A stretch of DNA of 64,000 bases from Ramlibacter alkalitolerans (GCF_016722765.1 NZ_JAEQND010000007.1:1-64000), one strand, 5' to 3'. Shown: positions 10,275 through 20,354, counted from the stretch's first letter. A program made the numbers and translations. The notes: generated by a model from the letters alone, not told the origin.

Positions 10275-12866
10275 TCAGACCGCCACTTCCTTCGCCGCGT
10301 CCGCATATTCCGCGATCTGGTCGAAGTTCATGTAGCGGTACACCTTGTCGCCCTGCTGGTTGATCACGCCCATGTCGGCGGCGTACTCGGCCACCGTGGG
10401 CAGGCGGCCCAGCTTCGAGGCGATCGCTGCCAGTTCTGCCGAGGCCAGGAACACCTGCGTATTCTTGCCCAGGCGGTTCGGGAAGTTGCGGGTGGAGGTG
10501 GAAACCACCGTCGCGCCCTCGCGCACCTGCGCCTGGTTGCCCATGCACAGCGAGCAGCCGGGCATCTCGGTCCGGGCGCCGGCGCCGCCGAAGTTGGCGT
10601 AGTGGCCTTCCTTGGTCAGCTGCTCGGCGTCCATCTTGGTCGGCGGCGCGACCCACAGCTTGACCGGGATGTCCCGCTTGCCTTCCAGCAGCGCGGAGGC
10701 GGCACGGAAGTGGCCGATGTTGGTCATGCACGAACCGATGAAGGCTTCGTCGATCTTCGTGTTCTGCACCACGGACAGCGGCTTGACATCGTCCGGGTCG
10801 TTCGGGCAGCACAGCAGCGGTTCCTTGATTTCCGCCAGGTCGATCTCGATCACGGCGGCGTACTCGGCGTCGCGGTCGGCTTCGAGCAGCTGCGGGTTCG
10901 CCAGCCACGCTTCGACGGCGCGGATGCGGCGCTCCAGCGAGCGCTTGTCGACGTAGCCCTGCGCGATCATGTTCTTCATCAGGACCACGTTCGACTGCAG
11001 GTACTCGGCGACCGGCTCCTGGTTCAGCTTCACCGTGCAGCCGGCGGCGGAACGCTCGGCCGAGGCGTCGGACAGTTCGAAGGCCTGTTCCACCTTCAGG
11101 TTGGGCAGGCCCTCGATCTCCAGCACGCGGCCGGAGAAGACGTTCTTCTTGTTCTCCTTGGCGACGGTCAGCAGGCCCTGCTGGATCGCATAGAAGGGGA
11201 TCGCGTGCACCAGGTCGCGCAGCGTGATGCCGGGCTGCATCTCGCCCTCGAAGCGCACCAGCACGGACTCGGGCATGTCCAGGGGCATCACGCCCGTGGC
11301 CGCTGCGAAGGCCACCAGGCCGGAGCCGGCCGGGAAGGAAATGCCGATCGGGAAGCGCGTGTGGCTGTCGCCGCCGGTGCCGACCGTGTCCGGCAGCAGC
11401 AGGCGGTTGAGCCACGAGTGGATCACGCCGTCACCGGGGCGCAGGGCGACGCCGCCGCGGTTGGAGATGAACGCGGGCAGCTCGCGGTGCGTCTTCACGT
11501 CCACCGGCTTCGGGTAGGCGGCGGTGTGGCAGAAGGACTGCATCACCATGTCGGCCGAGAAGCCCAGGCAGGCCAGGTCCTTCAGCTCGTCGCGGGTCAT
11601 GGGGCCCGTGGTGTCCTGCGAACCCACGGTGGTCATGCGCGGCTCGCAGTAGGTGCCGGGCCGCACGCCCTTGCCTTCGGGCAGGCCGCAGGCGCGGCCG
11701 ACCATCTTCTGCGCCAGGGTGAAGCCCTTGCCCGAATCGACCGGGGCCTTGGGCAGGCGGAAGGTGGTGGAGGCGCCCAGGCCCAGGAACTGGCGCGCGC
11801 TGGCCGTCAGCGAGCGGCCGATGATCAGGTTGATGCGGCCGCCGGCGCGCACTTCGTCGAACAGCACGTCGGACTTCAGCGCGAAGCGCGAGACCACCTT
11901 GCCGTCCTTCTCGATCGTGCCCTCGTAGGGGAAGATGTCGATCACGTCGCCCATCTCGAACTGCGCGACGTCGACTTCGATCGGCAGCGCGCCGGAGTCT
12001 TCCTGCGTGTTGTAGAAGATGGGGGCGATCTTGCCGCCCAGCGTGACGCCGCCGAAGCGCTTGTTCGGCACGAAGGGGATGTCCTGGCCGGTGGCCCAGA
12101 TCACGCTGTTGGTGGCGGACTTGCGCGAGGAACCCGTGCCGACCACGTCGCCGACGTAGGCGACCTGGTGGCCCTTGGCCTTGAGGTCCTCGATGAATTG
12201 CATGGGGCCGCGCTTGCCCTCTTCTTCCGGCTTGAACGCCGCGCCGGGGCGGCTGTTCTTCAGCATCGCCAGGGTGTGCAGCGGGATGTCGGGGCGCGAC
12301 CACGCATCGGGCGCGGGCGAGAGGTCGTCGGTGTTGGTTTCGCCGGGCACCTTGAACACGGTGACCGTGATCTTCTGCGCCACTTCGGGCCGGCTGGTGA
12401 ACCACTCGGCCTCGGCCCAGGACTGGATCACTTCGGTGGCGAACCTGTTCCCCGCCTTCGCCTTCTCGGCGACGTCGTGGAAGTAGTCGAACATCAGCAG
12501 CGTCTTCTTCAGGCCGTCGGCGGCGATCTGCGCCACCTGCGGGTCGTCCAGCAGGTCGATCAGCGGCTTGACGTTGTAGCCGCCGACCATGGTGCCGAGC
12601 AGCTCGGTGGCCTTGGCCTTGTCGATCGCGTTGACCGCGAGATCCCCATGTGCAACCGCGGCCAGGAAGCTGGCCTTGACCTTGGCGGCGTCGTCCACGC
12701 CCGGCGGCACGCGGTGGGTCAGCAGGTCCAGCAGGAAGCCTTCTTCCTTCGCGGGGGCGGACTTGATCAGTTCGATCACGTCAGCGGTCTGCTTGGCCGA
12801 CAGCGGCAGCGGCGGGATACCGAGCGCAGCGCGCTCGGCAACGTGTTCAACGTAGGCTTGCAACAT
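10275..12866 (-). CDS. acnB: Aconitate hydratase B
   Basis: The 863-residue AcnB-type aconitase is usually the main TCA-cycle citrate-isocitrate isomerase in proteobacteria. It has the AcnB N-terminal helical domain ([20 protein letters not shown]), a swivel domain with [13 protein letters not shown], and cluster cysteines in [14 protein letters not shown] and [33 protein letters not shown] is also diagnostic. Length is that of the family. It is the last gene of a leftward run from mdh, 29 bases behind the secreted unknown, and is followed by a strong terminator. Confidence 0.97.
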   Translation of the reverse strand: MLQAYVEHVAERAALGIPPLPLSAKQTADVIELIKSAPAKEEGFLLDLLTHRVPPGVDDAAKVKASFLAAVAHGDLAVNAIDKAKATELLGTMVGGYNVKPLIDLLDDPQVAQIAADGLKKTLLMFDYFHDVAEKAKAGNRFATEVIQSWAEAEWFTSRPEVAQKITVTVFKVPGETNTDDLSPAPDAWSRPDIPLHTLAMLKNSRPGAAFKPEEEGKRGPMQFIEDLKAKGHQVAYVGDVVGTGSSRKSATNSVIWATGQDIPFVPNKRFGGVTLGGKIAPIFYNTQEDSGALPIEVDVAQFEMGDVIDIFPYEGTIEKDGKVVSRFALKSDVLFDEVRAGGRINLIIGRSLTASARQFLGLGASTTFRLPKAPVDSGKGFTLAQKMVGRACGLPEGKGVRPGTYCEPRMTTVGSQDTTGPMTRDELKDLACLGFSADMVMQSFCHTAAYPKPVDVKTHRELPAFISNRGGVALRPGDGVIHSWLNRLLLPDTVGTGGDSHTRFPIGISFPAGSGLVAFAAATGVMPLDMPESVLVRFEGEMQPGITLRDLVHAIPFYAIQQGLLTVAKENKKNVFSGRVLEIEGLPNLKVEQAFELSDASAERSAAGCTVKLNQEPVAEYLQSNVVLMKNMIAQGYVDKRSLERRIRAVEAWLANPQLLEADRDAEYAAVIEIDLAEIKEPLLCCPNDPDDVKPLSVVQNTKIDEAFIGSCMTNIGHFRAASALLEGKRDIPVKLWVAPPTKMDAEQLTKEGHYANFGGAGARTEMPGCSLCMGNQAQVREGATVVSTSTRNFPNRLGKNTQVFLASAELAAIASKLGRLPTVAEYAADMGVINQQGDKVYRYMNFDQIAEYADAAKEVAV

Positions 12867-12895
12867 GGGGTCTCTCAGTGACGGTTAAGGGGTCT

Positions 12896-13423
12896 TCATT
12901 TGCCCGGCTCCAGCAGGTTCACGGGCTTCATGTTCCTGGCGAAGTCGGCCTGTTCGGGGCTGACGCAGTCGTCGGCAAGGCGCTTGCCTTCCTTCTGGTT
13001 CATCAGCATCGACTTGTTCCCGAGCTGCAGCCACAGGGCGCCGCGGGCGGGATCCTCGAGGCGGATGGCGCCGGTACGGCTCTCCACCGGGTGCATCACG
13101 TACTTGTAGACGCCGCGCGAGACGAAGAAGAATCCATCGCGCTTCATCGGCTTGATGCTCACCTTCTGGCCCAGCTCGCACTGGATCTCGCCGGTGTGCA
13201 CGCGCTTGGCGATCTCGAGTTCCGCGGCGTTCAGCTTCTCGGACGGATCCGCATCTTCGGTGGGCGTGGCTTCCTCGATCGCCTGGCGCTTGGTTGCCGG
13301 CGGTACCTTCTTGGCGGAAACCGGCTTCTTCGCGTGCGCCTTGTCGGCGGACCCCGCCGGCGTCTGCGCGAAGGCGCCGGCGGCGAACAGGGCAGTGACG
13401 AGCGAGGCAATCAGCAACTTCAT
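12896..13423 (-). CDS. Secreted protein of unknown function in mdh-acnB operon
   Basis: The 175-residue product has a signal peptide (MKLLIASLVTALFAAGAFA before QTP), then a Lys/Ala-rich linker (residues 25-50) and a folded part with GEIQCELGQKVSIKP and two conserved-looking cysteines. No known domain was recognised. Its ATG overlaps the stop of the CoA ester lyase gene (ATGA), and acnB follows 29 bases later, so it is a member of the same transcript. A long in-frame extension upstream overlaps the neighbour and was discarded. A periplasmic protein in a TCA operon is unexpected. Confidence 0.8.
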   Translation of the reverse strand: MKLLIASLVTALFAAGAFAQTPAGSADKAHAKKPVSAKKVPPATKRQAIEEATPTEDADPSEKLNAAELEIAKRVHTGEIQCELGQKVSIKPMKRDGFFFVSRGVYKYVMHPVESRTGAIRLEDPARGALWLQLGNKSMLMNQKEGKRLADDCVSPEQADFARNMKPVNLLEPGK

Positions 13424-14424
13424 GGAGTCTCTCCGTTGGACTGGGAGCGCGCGAACCATTCGCGCGCTTCTTCGGGGAGCGGTCGCCCGGTCTGGTGGGC
13501 CCTTTCCAGGACCTGCCAGTAGTAGCGGTAGCTCGCCCTGTCCTCGAGTTTGCCGTCGAAGCTGATCGGCGCCCAACCTGCCCGCTCTGCGGCTCGCAGA
13601 AGTTGTGACGCCTTGTGTATTTCGTTTTTCGAGGGTGCGAACAATTCCACGATGGACCGGATCTGGTCCGGGTGGATGCTCCACATCCGTGTGTAACCGA
13701 ACTCGTTGGCTGCGCGCGACGCCGCGGCGCGGAACGACCGTTCGTCGCGGAACTCGGTGACGACACCGTGCGACGGCACCTTGCCGTGCGCATGGCAGGC
13801 CGACGAGATTTCCAGCTTCGCGCGCACCACCAGCGGGTGCGTGAACTGGCCCTGCACGCCCATGCCCTCCGACGGGATCGCGCCGCCATGGGCCGAGACG
13901 AAGTCCATCAGCCCGAAGCTGAGGGACTGGATGCGCGGGTGCGCCGCGATGTCGAAGGCGCGGTGGACGGCCGCCGGCGATTCGATCAGGCCTTGCAGCG
14001 GCAGGCCCATGGCGCCCGCCGCATCGAGGGCGCGGGCGGCGCGCTCGATGTCCTCGGGCCGCTCCACCTTCGGCAGCATGACGTGCACCAGCCGGTGGCC
14101 GGCCTGGCCCGCGATGGTGGCGATGTCGCTCTCGAACGCGGGATGGTCGACCGGATGCACGCGCACGGCCACGCGCGCATCGGGTCGCGCGCCCAGCGCG
14201 AGTTCGACCACCAGCGCCGCATGCTCCGCCTCGCCGCCCACCGGCGCGCCATCTTCGCAGTCGAGGGTGACGTCGAACACGCAGGCGCCGAACTCCTGCG
14301 TCATCTCCTGCTGGAGCTGCAGGCTCTTGCGCATGCGCGCCTCGACGCCGCTGTAGTGGTCGCACACCGGGATGGTGCCGGTGCGCGCCTGGGCGCCGAG
14401 GAGGATGGTGCGGGGATGCTGCAC
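13420..14424 (-). CDS. HpcH/HpaI-type CoA ester lyase (citrate lyase beta-like)
   Basis: The 334-residue product belongs to the citrate lyase beta/malyl-CoA lyase TIM-barrel family. Supporting motifs are FDVTLDCEDGAPVG, HVMLPKVERPED, PLQGLIESPAAVHRAFDIA and RMWSIHPDQI; they hold the usual acid and arginine residues for Mg and substrate. Relatives cleave or form malyl-, citramalyl- or beta-methylmalyl-CoA. The exact substrate is not shown by sequence. It lies 92 bases behind mdh and overlaps the next gene by four bases, so it is part of the mdh-acnB operon, which fits a role around malate or acyl-CoA metabolism. Confidence 0.87.
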   Translation of the reverse strand: MQHPRTILLGAQARTGTIPVCDHYSGVEARMRKSLQLQQEMTQEFGACVFDVTLDCEDGAPVGGEAEHAALVVELALGARPDARVAVRVHPVDHPAFESDIATIAGQAGHRLVHVMLPKVERPEDIERAARALDAAGAMGLPLQGLIESPAAVHRAFDIAAHPRIQSLSFGLMDFVSAHGGAIPSEGMGVQGQFTHPLVVRAKLEISSACHAHGKVPSHGVVTEFRDERSFRAAASRAANEFGYTRMWSIHPDQIRSIVELFAPSKNEIHKASQLLRAAERAGWAPISFDGKLEDRASYRYYWQVLERAHQTGRPLPEEAREWFARSQSNGETP

Positions 14425-14431
14425 GTTCGTG

Positions 14432-14504
14432 GTTGAGCGTTGGGCGTTGGCGTTGGGCGTCGGGCGGGTGTCAGGACGCTGAACGCTCGACGCTCAACGC
14501 CCGA
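14432..14504. repeat. Inverted repeat between mdh and the CoA lyase gene
   Basis: GTTGAGCG at 14432-14439 pairs with CGCTCAAC at 14491-14498. The interval is filled with imperfect copies of GCGTTGG-like words on one side and their complements on the other. The transcript could fold here into a long imperfect hairpin. As the downstream genes seem to belong to the same operon, it may tune mRNA stability or partial termination; no T-run follows. Confidence 0.5.
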
Positions 14505-14516
14505 CCGGAGCGCACC

Positions 14517-15503
<987 letters not shown>

Positions 15504-15585
15504 GGAAATCTCCGAATGGAAGTTGCGATGGGGAGTCGAGAGGGGCGCTTGGCGGTGATGCTGATGCCCTGCGGGACAGCCCTGG

Positions 15586-15615
15586 AGTGTACCCGGGCAA
15601 ACCCGGAGGAGTCAA
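15586..15615 (-). promoter_or_regulatory. mdh promoter, sigma-70 type
   Basis: On the minus strand TTGACT (15615-15610) and TACACT (15591-15586) are separated by 18 bases. The match is good for a genome this GC-rich. The spacer contains a small CCGGGTTTGCCCGG palindrome. The 12-base palindrome TCTTATATAAGA sits 12 bases upstream of the -35 box. Inferred from sequence only. Confidence 0.6.
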
Positions 15616-15616
15616 T

Positions 15617-15644
15617 TTGTCTTATGTCTTATATAAGATATGAT
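15617..15644 (+). promoter_or_regulatory. gntR(-sdh) promoter with palindromic operator in its spacer
   Basis: TTGTCT (15617-15622) and TATGAT (15639-15644) are 16 bases apart. The second half of the spacer is the exact palindrome TCTTATATAAGA (15627-15638), preceded by a tandem TGTCTTA repeat (15618-15631). Such an AT-rich island is striking here. A dimeric GntR-type regulator bound to the palindrome would block this promoter and touch the edge of the divergent mdh promoter. The operator role is inferred. Confidence 0.55.
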
Positions 15645-15655
15645 TGGAGGCACAC

Positions 15656-15743
15656 GTAGGCTGGCGGTGAGCGCCGAAGGCCGAACCCCGGCGATGCGCG
15701 AAGCGCTGGGGTTCGCGCGCTTCGCGGCTCACCGCCAGCCTAC
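15656..15743. repeat. Dispersed GTAGGCTGG palindrome, copy 2, in gntR leader
   Basis: This full 88-base copy has outer arms GTAGGCTGGCGGTGAGC and GCTCACCGCCAGCCTAC, which are exact complements. An inner GC hairpin is formed by AACCCCGGCG and CGCTGGGGTT. It lies between the predicted gntR promoter and the gntR ATG, so it would be transcribed as a long hairpin in the 5' leader. An in-frame ATG before it (15640) would translate through the repeat, which makes that start unlikely. Confidence 0.8.
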
Positions 15744-15753
15744 GCAAACACCC

Positions 15754-16524
15754 ATGGCCGCCCCCACCCCCACCAGCGCCGAAACAGTGGCCGATCCGGC
15801 CACGCCCGCATTCAGCCCCCTCTACCAGCAGATCAAGGGCCTGATCCTGCAAAGCCTGCAGGCCGGCGAATGGAAGCCCGGCGAGGCGATCCCGAGCGAG
15901 ATGGAACTGGCCGCGCGCTTCCGCGTGAGCCAGGGCACCGTGCGCAAGGCCATCGACGAACTCGCGGCCGAGAACCTCGTGGTGCGCCGGCAGGGCAAGG
16001 GCACCTTCGTGTCCACGCACGCGGAGCAGCACGTGCGCTACCGCTTCCTCAAGCTGGTGCCGGACAGCGGCGCACCGGAGGACCTGCCCGCCGAGCGCAA
16101 GGTGCTCGAATGCCGGCGCACGCGCGCGAGCGCCGAGGTCGCCCGGGCACTGCAGCTGCGCACCGGAGACCCGGTGGTGCAGGTGCGGCGTATCCTCTCG
16201 TTCGCCGGCCGGCCCACCATCCTGGAAGACATCTGGCTGCCGGGCAACACCTTCAAGGGCCTGACGGCCGAACAGATGGCGGGCCACCAGGGGCCGACCT
16301 ATGCGCTGTTCGAGCTCGCCTTCGGCGTGCGCATGGTGCGCGCGGAGGAGAAGATCCGGGCCGTGGCCGCGGAGGAGCCGCAGGCGGCGCTGCTCGCGCT
16401 GAAGGCGGGCGCCCCGCTGCTGTCGGTGGAACGCCTCTCCTACACCTACAACGACGTGCCGATGGAGCTGCGCCGCGGCCTCTATCGCACCGACGGCTAT
16501 CACTATCGCAACGAATTGAGCTAG
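15754..16524 (+). CDS. GntR-family regulator with UTRA domain
   Basis: The predicted 256-residue HutC-type GntR regulator has a winged helix at about residues 20-90 (PLYQQIKGLILQSLQAGEW, then RVSQGTVRKAIDELAAENLV and RRQGKGTFVS). A UTRA effector domain follows (RRILSFAGRPTILEDIWLPG, YTYNDVPMELRRGLYRTDGY). It sits between the leftward mdh-acnB operon and the rightward sdh-gltA genes, so it most likely regulates TCA-cycle genes in response to an organic acid; the ligand is unknown. The ATG at 15754 is preferred because the upstream in-frame ATG at 15640 would put a repeat element inside the protein. Confidence 0.85.
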   Translation: MAAPTPTSAETVADPATPAFSPLYQQIKGLILQSLQAGEWKPGEAIPSEMELAARFRVSQGTVRKAIDELAAENLVVRRQGKGTFVSTHAEQHVRYRFLKLVPDSGAPEDLPAERKVLECRRTRASAEVARALQLRTGDPVVQVRRILSFAGRPTILEDIWLPGNTFKGLTAEQMAGHQGPTYALFELAFGVRMVRAEEKIRAVAAEEPQAALLALKAGAPLLSVERLSYTYNDVPMELRRGLYRTDGYHYRNELS

Positions 16525-16589
16525 CGCAAACGGACACGCATCAGGGCCGGCCCCAATTGCAACCTCGGCGTCAGGTTGTTCCGTTGAAA

Positions 16590-16595
16590 TAGAAT
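16590..16595 (+). promoter_or_regulatory. Possible -10 box for sdhC
   Basis: TAGAAT stands in an AT-rich patch (GTTGAAATAGAATTTTGGG) within the 142-base gap between gntR and sdhC. No convincing -35 box is found at the right distance, so an activator or weak constitutive use is possible. The gap otherwise shows only a C-rich leader before the sdhC ATG. Confidence 0.3.
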
Positions 16596-16666
16596 TTTGG
16601 GTTGTCCGCGTCCCCTTCCCCCATCTCCCCCCTCCGCCCATGCGCCATCCTGAAAGAAACAGACAT

Positions 16667-17092
16667 ATGACAGAAGCCGCCGGGAAGCGTCCTGAGTTCC
16701 GGAACATCAACGCGTTCAGGGATCTGCCGACCTACCGCCTTCCGGTCGCCGGCATCGTGTCGATCCTGCACCGCATCAGCGGCGTGCTGATGTTCGTGCT
16801 GCTGCCGCTGGTGATGTGGGTGTTCGACAAGTCGATCTCCTCCGAGATCTCCTTCGCCCGGCTGCGCAACGCCCTCAACACCGGCGCTTCGGGCGTGCTG
16901 CTCAAGCTGGTGCTGCTGGCGCTGCTCTGGGCCTACCTGACGCACTTCTTCGCCGGGCTGCGCCACGTCTGGAGCGACGTCAGCCACGCCGCGGTGGGCA
17001 AGGAATACGGCGCGACCACGGCCAAGGCCACGATCATCGCCAGCCTCGTGCTGACCGTGGTGCTCGGCGCCAAGCTGTTCGGCCTGTACTAA
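16667..17092 (+). CDS. sdhC: Succinate dehydrogenase cytochrome b556 subunit
   Basis: The 141-residue membrane anchor of complex II has three predicted spans (about residues 30-52, 70-92 and 112-138). It carries the signature around HRISGVLMF and HFFAGLRHVWSDVSH, with the haem-ligand region typical of SdhC. It helps bind haem b and quinone in the inner membrane. The ATG at 16667 is preferred over 16640 because it gives the family length. It is the first gene of sdhCDAB-sdhE-gltA, with sdhD 21 bases behind. Confidence 0.93.
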   Translation: MTEAAGKRPEFRNINAFRDLPTYRLPVAGIVSILHRISGVLMFVLLPLVMWVFDKSISSEISFARLRNALNTGASGVLLKLVLLALLWAYLTHFFAGLRHVWSDVSHAAVGKEYGATTAKATIIASLVLTVVLGAKLFGLY

Positions 17093-17113
17093 GACCTCCA
17101 GGAGTCAAGAAAA

Positions 17114-17479
17114 ATGGCAGTCAACTACGGCTCCCGCCGCACCGTCGTCGGTGCCCACTACGGCACGCGCGACTGGCTCGCGCAGCGCGTCACCGCGGTG
17201 CTGATGGCGGTGTTCACGCTCGTCCTGCTGGCGCAGCTGATCTTCTTCCGCGGCGAGATCGGCTACGACAAGTGGGCCGGCATCTTCGTGCCGCAGCCGA
17301 TGAAGATGCTCACCTTCGCCACCATCGTGGGGATGCTGTACCACGTGTGGGTGGGCATGCGCGACGTGCTGATGGATTACGTGAAACCGGTGGGGGCGCG
17401 CCTGGTGCTGCAGATCCTCGTCATCGTCTGGCTCCTCGGCTGCGTCGGCTGGGCGATCCAGGTCCTCTGGAGGGTTTGA
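17114..17479 (+). CDS. sdhD: Succinate dehydrogenase membrane anchor subunit
   Basis: The 121-residue partner of SdhC has three membrane spans and the family motif YHVWVGMRDVLMDYVKP, which carries the haem-ligand His and the region before the quinone pocket. It anchors the catalytic SdhAB pair to the inner membrane and passes electrons to quinone. A ribosome site CAGGAG lies upstream, and sdhA starts six bases after the stop. Confidence 0.93.
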   Translation: MAVNYGSRRTVVGAHYGTRDWLAQRVTAVLMAVFTLVLLAQLIFFRGEIGYDKWAGIFVPQPMKMLTFATIVGMLYHVWVGMRDVLMDYVKPVGARLVLQILVIVWLLGCVGWAIQVLWRV

Positions 17480-17484
17480 ACAAG

Positions 17485-19293
17485 ATGGCTTACACCAAGA
17501 GCAACACCACGACGCGCAAGTTCGACGTCGTCATCGTGGGCGCCGGCGGCTCCGGCATGCGCGCCTCCCTGCAGCTGTCCATGGCCGGCCTCAACGTGGC
17601 CGTGCTGTCCAAGGTGTTCCCCACCCGCTCGCACACGGTGGCGGCGCAGGGCGGCATCGGCGCCTCGCTGGGCAACATGTCCGAGGACACCTGGCACTAC
17701 CACTTCTACGACACGATCAAGGGCTCCGACTGGCTCGGCGACCAGGACGCGATCGAGTTCATGTGCCGCGAAGCGCCCAAGGTCGTGTACGAGCTCGAGC
17801 ACTTCGGCATGCCGTTCGACCGCAACCCCGACGGCACGATCTACCAGCGTCCGTTCGGCGGCCACACCGCCAACTACGGCGAGAAGCCGGTGCAGCGCGC
17901 CTGCGCCGCGGCGGACCGCACCGGCCACGCCATGCTGCACACGCTGTACCAGCAGAACGTGCGCGCCAAGACCTCCTTCTTCGTCGAGTGGATGGCGCTG
18001 GACCTGATCCGCGACGCCGAGGGCGACGTCGTCGGCGTGACGGCGCTGGAGATGGAAACCGGCGACCTGCACGTGCTGCACGCCAAGACCGTGCTGCTGG
18101 CCACCGGTGGCGCCGGCCGCATCTTCCAGGCTTCGACCAACGCCTTCATCAACACCGGCGACGGCCTGGGCATGGCGGCGCGCGCCGGCATCCCGCTGGA
18201 GGACATGGAGTTCTGGCAGTTCCACCCGACCGGCGTGGCCGGCGCCGGCGTGCTGCTCACCGAAGGCTGCCGCGGCGAAGGCGCCATCCTGTTGAACAGC
18301 AACGGCGAGCGCTTTATGGAGCGCTATGCGCCCACGCTGAAGGACCTCGCCCCGCGCGACTTCGTCTCCCGCTCGATGGACCAGGAGATCAAGGAAGGCC
18401 GCGGCTGCGGTCCCAACAAGGACTACGTGCTGCTCAAGCTCGACCACCTCGGTGCCGAGACGATCCACAAGCGCCTGCCCTCGGTGTACGAGATCGGCGT
18501 GAACTTCGCCAACGTCGACATCACGCGCGAGCCGATCCCCGTCGTGCCCACCATCCACTACCAGATGGGCGGCATCCCGACCAACATCCACGGCCAGGTC
18601 GTGCTGCAGAAGAACGGCGAGGACAACAGCCCGCTCAACGGCCTGTACGCCGTGGGCGAGTGCTCCTGCGTGTCGGTGCACGGCGCCAACCGGCTGGGCA
18701 CCAACTCGCTGCTGGACCTGCTGGTGTTCGGCAAGGCCGCCGGCAACCACATCGTCGAATTCGCCAGCGGCACCAAGTCGCACAAGCCGCTGCCGGCCGA
18801 CGCCGCCGACCGTTCGCTCGAGCGCCTGAACCGCCTGGACAGCGCCACCTCCGGCGAATACGCGCAGACCGTCGCCAACGACCTGCGCGCCTCCATGCAG
18901 AAGCATGCGGGGGTGTTCCGCACCCAGGTGATGATGGACGAAGGCGTGCGCCAGGTCGCGGCGCTGCGCGAGCGTGTCAACGCGATCGGCCTGAAGGACA
19001 AGTCGCGCGTGTTCAACACCGCGCGCATCGAGGCGCTGGAGGTCGACAACCTGATCGAGGCCGCCCAGGCGACGATCGTCTCGGCGGCCGCCCGCAAGGA
19101 ATGCCGCGGCGCCCACACCGTCAGCGACTACGAGCGCCCGGCCGACGATCCGGTCACGCCGCTCGGCCGCGACGACGCCAACTGGATGAAGCACTCGCTC
19201 TGGTACAGCGAAGGCAACCGCCTCGCGTACAAGCCGGTGAAGCTCAAGCCCCTCTCCGTCGAATCGGTGCCCCCCAAGGTGCGCACCTTCTGA
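17485..19293 (+). CDS. sdhA: Succinate dehydrogenase flavoprotein subunit
   Basis: The 602-residue subunit oxidises succinate to fumarate. It contains the FAD motif VIVGAGGSGMRASLQLS, the histidine that carries FAD covalently in RSHTVAAQGGIGA (His50), active-site regions such as QFHPTGVAGAGVLLTEGCRG and GANRLGTNSLLDLLVFG, and the normal C-terminal domain. The start at 17485 fits the family length; the frame stays open far upstream through sdhCD but that part is a shadow. It is followed by sdhB after 24 bases. Confidence 0.98.
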   Translation: MAYTKSNTTTRKFDVVIVGAGGSGMRASLQLSMAGLNVAVLSKVFPTRSHTVAAQGGIGASLGNMSEDTWHYHFYDTIKGSDWLGDQDAIEFMCREAPKVVYELEHFGMPFDRNPDGTIYQRPFGGHTANYGEKPVQRACAAADRTGHAMLHTLYQQNVRAKTSFFVEWMALDLIRDAEGDVVGVTALEMETGDLHVLHAKTVLLATGGAGRIFQASTNAFINTGDGLGMAARAGIPLEDMEFWQFHPTGVAGAGVLLTEGCRGEGAILLNSNGERFMERYAPTLKDLAPRDFVSRSMDQEIKEGRGCGPNKDYVLLKLDHLGAETIHKRLPSVYEIGVNFANVDITREPIPVVPTIHYQMGGIPTNIHGQVVLQKNGEDNSPLNGLYAVGECSCVSVHGANRLGTNSLLDLLVFGKAAGNHIVEFASGTKSHKPLPADAADRSLERLNRLDSATSGEYAQTVANDLRASMQKHAGVFRTQVMMDEGVRQVAALRERVNAIGLKDKSRVFNTARIEALEVDNLIEAAQATIVSAAARKECRGAHTVSDYERPADDPVTPLGRDDANWMKHSLWYSEGNRLAYKPVKLKPLSVESVPPKVRTF

Positions 19294-19317
19294 TAGCAGT
19301 TACCAAAGACCCAAGAC

Positions 19318-20022
19318 ATGCAAAAGCGCACCTTCCACATCTACCGCTACGACCCGGACAAGGACGACAAGCCGTACATGCAGACGGTGGAGATCGAGCT
19401 GCAGGGCGACGAGCGCATGCTGCTCGACGCCCTGATGAAGCTCAAGGCGCAGGACCCGACGATCGCCTACCGGCGTTCGTGCCGCGAAGGCGTCTGCGGC
19501 TCCGACGCCATGAACATCAACGGCAAGAACGGCCTGGCGTGCCTGACCAACCTGCGCACGCTCAAGGACCCGATCGTGCTCAAGCCGCTGCCCGGCCTGC
19601 CCGTCATCCGCGACCTGATCGTCGACATGACGCAGTTCTTCAAGCAGTACCACTCGATCAAGCCCTACCTGATCAACGACAGCATCAAGCCGGACCGGGA
19701 GCGCCTGCAGTCGCCCGAGGAGCGCGAGGAGCTCAACGGCCTGTACGAGTGCATCCTGTGCGCGAGCTGCTCCACCAGCTGCCCGAGCTTCTGGTGGAAC
19801 CCCGACAAGTTCGTCGGCCCGGCCGGCCTGCTGCAGGCCTACCGCTTCATCGCCGACAGCCGCGACGAGGCGACCAGCGAGCGCCTGGACAACCTGGAAG
19901 ACCCGTACCGGCTGTTCCGCTGCCACACCATCATGAACTGCGTCGATGTCTGCCCCAAGGGCCTGAACCCGACCAGGGCCATCGGCAAGATCAAGGAGCT
20001 GATGGTCCGGCGCGCGATCTGA
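19318..20022 (+). CDS. sdhB: Succinate dehydrogenase iron-sulfur subunit
   Basis: The 234-residue electron-transfer subunit has the three expected cluster sites: [2Fe-2S] in SCREGVCGSDAMNINGKNGL followed by a Cys, [4Fe-4S] in CILCASCSTSCPS, and [3Fe-4S] in CHTIMNCVDVCPKGLNP. It links SdhA-bound FAD to quinone in SdhCD. Length is standard. It is the fourth gene of the sdh operon, and sdhE starts 38 bases downstream. Confidence 0.97.
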   Translation: MQKRTFHIYRYDPDKDDKPYMQTVEIELQGDERMLLDALMKLKAQDPTIAYRRSCREGVCGSDAMNINGKNGLACLTNLRTLKDPIVLKPLPGLPVIRDLIVDMTQFFKQYHSIKPYLINDSIKPDRERLQSPEEREELNGLYECILCASCSTSCPSFWWNPDKFVGPAGLLQAYRFIADSRDEATSERLDNLEDPYRLFRCHTIMNCVDVCPKGLNPTRAIGKIKELMVRRAI

Positions 20023-20060
20023 CGCAGGTCAAAAGACAACACGCCAAAACCGGAGCGACA

Positions 20061-20354
20061 ATGGACGACGAGCTGCTCGATGAGCGTGGGCTGAGCAAGC
20101 TGCGGTGGCGCTGCCGCCGGGGCTTGCTAGAGAACGACCTGTTCATCGAACGCTTCTTCGACCGCTTCGCGTCGCGCCTGACCTTGGGGCAGGCGAAGGC
20201 GCTCGGGGAGTTGATGGACCTGGCGGACAACGACCTGCTCGACCTGCTGCTCAAGCGCAAGGGACCGACGGGCGCACTGGACCGGCCGGACATCCAGGAA
20301 GTGCTGGAGATGCTGCGCGTGCCCGCGGCCGCATCGCCGGGACGTGGGCATTGA
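20061..20354 (+). CDS. sdhE: FAD assembly factor SdhE
   Basis: This 97-residue SdhE/YgfY-family protein helps attach FAD covalently to SdhA. The conserved RGxxE motif is present as RRGLLENDLFIERFF. The rest is the short helical bundle of the family (LMDLADNDLLDLLLKRKGP), with a slightly longer Pro/Ala-rich tail. Its position between sdhB and gltA is usual in betaproteobacteria. Confidence 0.9.
   Translation: MDDELLDERGLSKLRWRCRRGLLENDLFIERFFDRFASRLTLGQAKALGELMDLADNDLLDLLLKRKGPTGALDRPDIQEVLEMLRVPAAASPGRGH

Noticed and set aside
10602..12881. A 759-codon plus-strand frame opposite acnB
   Set aside because: Shadow frame; AcnB motifs on the other strand are decisive.
15640..15753. An upstream ATG giving a 38-residue longer GntR protein
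   Set aside because: The extension would be translated from a dispersed palindrome found elsewhere in non-coding DNA.
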